Part shown: piece after piece, positions 60,482-64,000 of the stretch | How the letters are laid out: every line of letters starts with the position of its first letter | How positions within the stretch are numbered: position 1 is the stretch's first letter | Source of the DNA: Enterocloster lavalensis | GTDB lineage: Bacteria; Bacillota; Clostridia; Lachnospirales; Lachnospiraceae | Assembly: GCF_902364025.1 (NCBI RefSeq) | Contig: NZ_CABJCG010000009.1 | Span: forward strand, 126,965 to 190,964 | Reading direction: 5' to 3' | Length of the DNA: 64,000 bases | Notes under the pieces: model-generated | Database searches by the model: none | What the model saw: the letters and a program-made list of their open reading frames with translations, nothing else | What the model was told of the DNA's origin: nothing | Position numbers and translations under genes: made by a program

Positions 60482-61855
60482 ATGAAATTGAAAAAAATTA
60501 CTTCTGTGTTGTGCGTAGCGGCGCTGGCGATTTCCATGCTGGCAGGATGCGCAGGCGGTTCCGGCTCATCGTCTTCCGCGGCTCCTGCGGCGGCCGATGC
60601 GGTGACGGAAGCCGTGACGAAGGCGGCGGAAGCAGCGGCGGATGCCGGCACAACAGCGGCAGAGGCCGGCGCAGAGCTGACCGGCGAACCCATCAAAATC
60701 GGTACGATCTATGCAATGTCCGGCGGTTCCGCTGCCATCGGTACCAATATTCTGCGCGGCATTGATTTTGCAGTAGCTGAGATCAATGCGGCAGGCGGTG
60801 TTAACGGCCGGCCGTTGGAGGTTGTCCGCGGCGACCATGCGGGAGATGCCGCTACCGGAAGATCCGAGGCCGAGCGTCTGATCACCCAGGAAAAGGTCGA
60901 TGTGATGATGGGCTGCCATATGTCCGTTGTGACCGAGGTCGTGGCTCAGGTATGCCAGCAGTACGGCGTTCCGATGATCACTGCCATCTCCACCCTGGAC
61001 AGACTGTCCAATGAGGAACACAAGGATATGGACTATTTCTTCCGCCTGTGCCCGCTGAACTCCGTATACGTTGAGAACATGCTGATGTATTTAAAGGATT
61101 CCGCAGAGCAGACCGGCGAGGAGATCAAGACCGTTGCGATCTTCACCGACAGAGCGGCCATCGGACAGGAGCTGATCCGCTGCGTGGAGCTGTTCAAGGA
61201 CCAGTACGGCATCGAGCTGGTTGCAACGGTTGACTACACCAGCAATGCGACCGATTTAAGCGCCCAGGTGCTGGCTCTGAAGCAGGCTGACCCGGATGCG
61301 ATCCTGTGCGATTCCTACATCGGCGACGCAACCCTGTTCATCCAGACCTTAAAAGAGCAGAACTACAGCCCCAAAATGATCGTTGCAAAGGCGAACGGAT
61401 TTACCGATCCTTCCTTTATCACCAACTTAGGCGCGATTTCCAACGGCGTCGCTTCTGTAGTAGAGTTTAACCCGGACCTGGTAAACGGCGTTGAGATCAA
61501 CGAAGAGTTCAAGGCACAGTTCGGCGTGGACATGAACGGCCACTCCGCAGAGTCCTACACCGTCGTATGGCTGTTCAAGACCGCCATCGAGGCCGCTGGC
61601 AGCACCGACGGCGAGGCTGTGAAGAACGCGCTGGCTGAGCTGGACATTCAGGGCGAGTTCCCGGGCGGACGCAAGATCATCCTGCCCTACGACCGCATCA
61701 AGTTTGAGAACTATGATCTGGCCGGCGAGACGCACTACAGAGACAACACTTCTGCCTCCGTGGCAATCGCCCAGATTCAGGACGGCGAGTGGAAGACCGT
61801 ATGGCCCTTCAGCTTCACCGAGACAAAGATCGCTTACCCGGCTCCGCTGCAGTAA
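60482..61855 (+). CDS. Liv-type (LivJ) amino-acid-binding lipoprotein, paralogue 1
   Basis: 457 residues. A lipoprotein signal ends at Cys23 (SMLAGC), followed by a Ser/Ala-rich linker (24-65) and a type I binding fold: IKIGTIYAMSGGSAAIGTN (near 76) and VNGRPLEVVRGDHAGDAA (near 113) are typical LivJ openings. It feeds the LivHMGF importer encoded immediately upstream. A strong AAGGAGG site precedes the ATG. The next gene encodes a close paralogue. Confidence 0.94.
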   Translation: MKLKKITSVLCVAALAISMLAGCAGGSGSSSSAAPAAADAVTEAVTKAAEAAADAGTTAAEAGAELTGEPIKIGTIYAMSGGSAAIGTNILRGIDFAVAEINAAGGVNGRPLEVVRGDHAGDAATGRSEAERLITQEKVDVMMGCHMSVVTEVVAQVCQQYGVPMITAISTLDRLSNEEHKDMDYFFRLCPLNSVYVENMLMYLKDSAEQTGEEIKTVAIFTDRAAIGQELIRCVELFKDQYGIELVATVDYTSNATDLSAQVLALKQADPDAILCDSYIGDATLFIQTLKEQNYSPKMIVAKANGFTDPSFITNLGAISNGVASVVEFNPDLVNGVEINEEFKAQFGVDMNGHSAESYTVVWLFKTAIEAAGSTDGEAVKNALAELDIQGEFPGGRKIILPYDRIKFENYDLAGETHYRDNTSASVAIAQIQDGEWKTVWPFSFTETKIAYPAPLQ

Positions 61856-61917
61856 AGAGCAGGTGTGAACGGCAACTGTTATAACGGATCAAGGAAATAA
61901 AACTGCCAGGAACATAA

Positions 61918-61948
61918 CAGCCTGCTGCGCAACGCGGCAGGCTGATTT
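61918..61948 (+). terminator. Hairpin/terminator after binding protein 1
   Basis: CAGCCTGCTGCG and CGCGGCAGGCTG form a 12-bp stem with one T-G pair and loop CAA, followed by ATTT. The T-tract is short, so termination may be partial. Confidence 0.6.
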
Positions 61949-62050
61949 CCGACAGTTGCGGAGTTTGCGGATACGGGAAAATACTGGATTTCCGATAGGC
62001 ATTTCTGGTATGATAGGGGTATATTGAGTTCAGGCGACAGGGGGATAAAC

Positions 62051-63493
62051 ATGAAGCATCCCATAATTTTAAAGAAACAGACGTTGGCAATCGCTGCCGT
62101 CGCTCTGGCCGCTTTTTTGCTGACGGGCTGTGCGGGACCGGCGGGCGGGGCCGGGACAGCCGGGGAACGTGCGGCAGGCGTGGGCGGCGAGGCGGGACAG
62201 GCGGCAGGCGCGGGCGGCGAGGCGGGACTGACGGCGGGCGCAGGCGCAGCAGCAGGACAGGCGGGGCAGGAGGCAGGTGTAAAAGGCGCCGCGGCGAAGC
62301 CTTCCGGGCGAACGGCTCTGACGGGCCAACCGATCCGGATCGGCGCGATTTACGCTTTGAGCGGCAACAACGCCGCCATCGGCACCAATATTCTGCGGGG
62401 AATTGATTTTGCGGCGGAGGATATCAATGCGGCAGGAGGGGTGGACGGACGTCCCATCGAGATCATCCGGGGAGATACCCAGGGGGATGAGGAGGTGGCC
62501 CGGGCCGTGGCAAAACGCCTGATCACCGAGGAGCAGGTGCATGCGATTGTGGGCTGCCATCAGAGCACACTGACGGAGATTGTCGCCGAGGTGTGTGAGG
62601 AGTACCATATTCCCATGATCACGGCAATCTCCACGGTGGACAGCATTTCCACCCACCACAATGAGTATTTTTTCCGTCTCTGTCCCATGAATTCCCTTTA
62701 TCTGGAAAATATGTTCATGTACATGAAGGAGCAGGCGGAGCAGACCGGGAAGGAAGTAAAGACCATCGCCGTGTTTGCGGACAACAGCATGATCGGTCAG
62801 GAGGCCATCCGCTGTGCGAGGATCTATGCGCCTCAGTACGGAATGGAGATCGTAAAAGAGATCCAGTACGGCCAGGGGGCAGCGGACCTGACGGATGAGA
62901 TCCTGGAGCTGAAGGCGGCCGGGGCCGACGCGGTCCTGGCGGAGAGCTATGTCTCCGACGCCAGCCTGCTGATGCGGACCATGTATGAACAGAATTACCG
63001 TCCACCGATCCTCATCGCCAAGGCCAACGGTTTTGCGGATCCCAGCTTTATCCCGGCGACCAGGGGAATGTCGGAGGGAGTCACTTCTGTGGTGGAGTGG
63101 AATCCGGATATGACCAAAGGGCAGGAGATCAACAGGCGTTTTAAGGAAATCTTCGGTGTGGATATGAACGGCCATTCGGCAGAATCCTATACGGCTGTCT
63201 GGACCTTCAAGACCGCCTTTGAGCAGGCTGGAACCGACGATGGGGAGACGGTGAAGGATGTGCTTACAAAGATTGATATCCGGGAATCTTTTCCTGACGG
63301 CCCGGAGATCATTCTGCCCTACGACCGGATCAAGTTCGAGGATCATGAATTTGACGGGGTCCGGCATTATCATAATAACATCTACGCTTCCGTAGCCATC
63401 GCCCAGATTCAGGACGGCGAATACAAGACGGTGTGGCCCTTCGAATATTCCAATCAGAGAATTGAGTATCCGGCGGGGTATGAGAACCGGTGA
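62051..63493 (+). CDS. Liv-type amino-acid-binding lipoprotein, paralogue 2
   Basis: 480 residues. A lipoprotein signal ends at Cys27 (FLLTGC), then an unusually long Gly/Ala-rich linker of repeated GEAG/AGAG units (about 28-85), and a binding domain clearly paralogous to the preceding protein (IRIGAIYALSGNNAAIGTN; VDGRPIEIIRGDTQGDEE). The pair arose by tandem duplication (inference). ATG 62051 with AGGGGGATAAAC upstream is preferred to a frame start nine codons earlier that has no signal peptide. It may bind a different ligand for the same importer. Confidence 0.92.
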   Translation: MKHPIILKKQTLAIAAVALAAFLLTGCAGPAGGAGTAGERAAGVGGEAGQAAGAGGEAGLTAGAGAAAGQAGQEAGVKGAAAKPSGRTALTGQPIRIGAIYALSGNNAAIGTNILRGIDFAAEDINAAGGVDGRPIEIIRGDTQGDEEVARAVAKRLITEEQVHAIVGCHQSTLTEIVAEVCEEYHIPMITAISTVDSISTHHNEYFFRLCPMNSLYLENMFMYMKEQAEQTGKEVKTIAVFADNSMIGQEAIRCARIYAPQYGMEIVKEIQYGQGAADLTDEILELKAAGADAVLAESYVSDASLLMRTMYEQNYRPPILIAKANGFADPSFIPATRGMSEGVTSVVEWNPDMTKGQEINRRFKEIFGVDMNGHSAESYTAVWTFKTAFEQAGTDDGETVKDVLTKIDIRESFPDGPEIILPYDRIKFEDHEFDGVRHYHNNIYASVAIAQIQDGEYKTVWPFEYSNQRIEYPAGYENR

Positions 63494-63523
63494 GTGTGGA
63501 AATACAATTACAAGTTTTAGTTG

Positions 63524-63589
63524 AAAGCGGGTAAATGCCGCGGGATTCCTAAAAATAGATGGAATCCCCTGGCAAAATCCGCTTTTTTT
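63524..63589 (+). terminator. Terminator after binding protein 2
   Basis: AAAGCGG (63524-63530) pairs with CCGCTTT (63579-63585), enclosing TGCC..GGGATTCC / GGAATCCC..GGCA, and TTTTTTT follows. The remaining gap to 63744 is AT-rich with no further gene. Confidence 0.85.
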
Positions 63590-63744
63590 GTATAGTGGGG
63601 GGTGGGAGAACCAATATGTGGGGCATCGTTTGACATAAAACCGGAGGAATGAAATATTGAAAAATTGAAAACAAGTATATGATAAAAATATACCTTATTT
63701 ATATTCAATATATCGCATATACCGGATTAGATCAAGGAGGAACG

Positions 63745-64000
63745 ATGGATACGGAGTCAAAAACATATGATGAAGCGGAATTTCAGCGGTTGTACGATCA
63801 GCTTTTGGGTTATCTGGGTAAGGATCAGGAGCTGGCTGAGCAGATCAAGAAACTGAGAATGGCCCGTGGACTGACCCAGAATGACCTGGCGGAGCGCATG
63901 GGAGTGCCCCAGAGCCAGGTATCCCGGTGGGAGAGCAAAGGAAGCTGTGAGATTGAGAGCCTGGAACGGCTGTGCAGGGCGCTGGCGCAGATGCAGGCGG
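63745..64000 (+). CDS. XRE-family helix-turn-helix protein (cut by window end)
   Basis: An ATG at 63745 with AAGGAGG seven bases upstream opens a frame of at least 85 codons to the right edge. From about residue 36 it reads as a Cro/CI-type helix-turn-helix: KKLRMARGLTQNDLAERMG, then VPQSQVSRWESKGSCEIESL, then LERLCRALAQ. An acidic N-terminal helix of ~30 residues before the HTH resembles HigA-like antitoxins and small regulators. No toxin gene precedes it in the window. The downstream part is not visible. Confidence 0.85.
   Translation, partial: MDTESKTYDEAEFQRLYDQLLGYLGKDQELAEQIKKLRMARGLTQNDLAERMGVPQSQVSRWESKGSCEIESLERLCRALAQMQA

Noticed and set aside
62069..63373. 434-residue reading frame antisense to the second binding protein
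   Set aside because: Same reason: the plus-strand gene has a signal peptide, ribosome site and paralogue, and the antisense frame has none.
63745..64000. HigA-type antitoxin of a toxin-antitoxin pair
   Set aside because: The HTH part fits, but no toxin-sized gene precedes it within the window and the downstream part is outside, so only an XRE-type regulator can be claimed.

Overview
The window looks like a chromosome segment of a fairly GC-rich anaerobic member of the Clostridia, probably a Lachnospiraceae. Support comes from strong GGAGG-type ribosome binding sites, TTGACA/TATAAT promoters, the Firmicutes gene order holB-ricT-trmN6-rsmI-abrB, and a FabK-type fatty-acid operon with a fused accD-accA. 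The placement near Enterocloster-like gut clostridia is inference. I recognise no tRNA, rRNA, CRISPR array, insertion sequence or prophage. There are 58 protein genes, two of them cut by the window ends.

Layout. 1-6.7 kb: the end of an EcsC-like gene, an AraC regulator, a divergent ferric-type ABC importer (two-domain permease, ATPase, lipoprotein) and a NUDIX hydrolase. 6.9-18.6 kb: a carboxylate catabolism locus. A leftward operon encodes an MmgE/PrpD protein, a two-subunit Fe-S hydratase, FumC and malic enzyme. A rightward set encodes GntR (FCD) and MarR regulators, a PatB-type PLP enzyme and a complete TctCBA transporter. Copies of the palindrome TGGTATACCA, or close variants, lie at all three promoters and suggest one GntR regulon. 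18.6-36.8 kb: accessory amino-acid or peptide catabolism. It holds three LysR regulators, an aminotransferase with an enolase-superfamily enzyme, and three transporter/hydrolase sets (AbgT with M20 and M24 peptidases; TRAP-TAXI with an AstE/AspA deacylase; YfcC carrier with an M20 amidohydrolase).

37-41 kb is the conserved holB-ricT-trmN6-rsmI cluster with a convergent abrB-type gene, lacking the yabA and yazA seen in Bacillus. 41.3-52.5 kb is a full type II fatty-acid operon: fabH, acpP, fabK, fabD, fabG, fabF, accB, fabZ, accC, fused accDA, and a second FabK-like flavoprotein with a cysteine-rich tail. Its promoter carries a FabT-type palindrome over the start site and a cre-like site upstream. 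The operon is interrupted by a 5 x 40-bp tandem repeat (acpP-fabK gap) and by a ~137-bp structured repeat (fabG-fabF gap).

52.6-63.5 kb holds a membrane-anchored LacI-type binding protein with a YesM/YesN-type two-component pair, followed by a LivHMGF importer and two paralogous binding lipoproteins. An XRE-type regulator begins at the right edge.

The most unusual non-coding feature is a ~138-bp element present twice in opposite orientation (5931-6069 and 45709-45845). Both copies can fold into the same multi-stem structure, and paired positions have changed together between copies.
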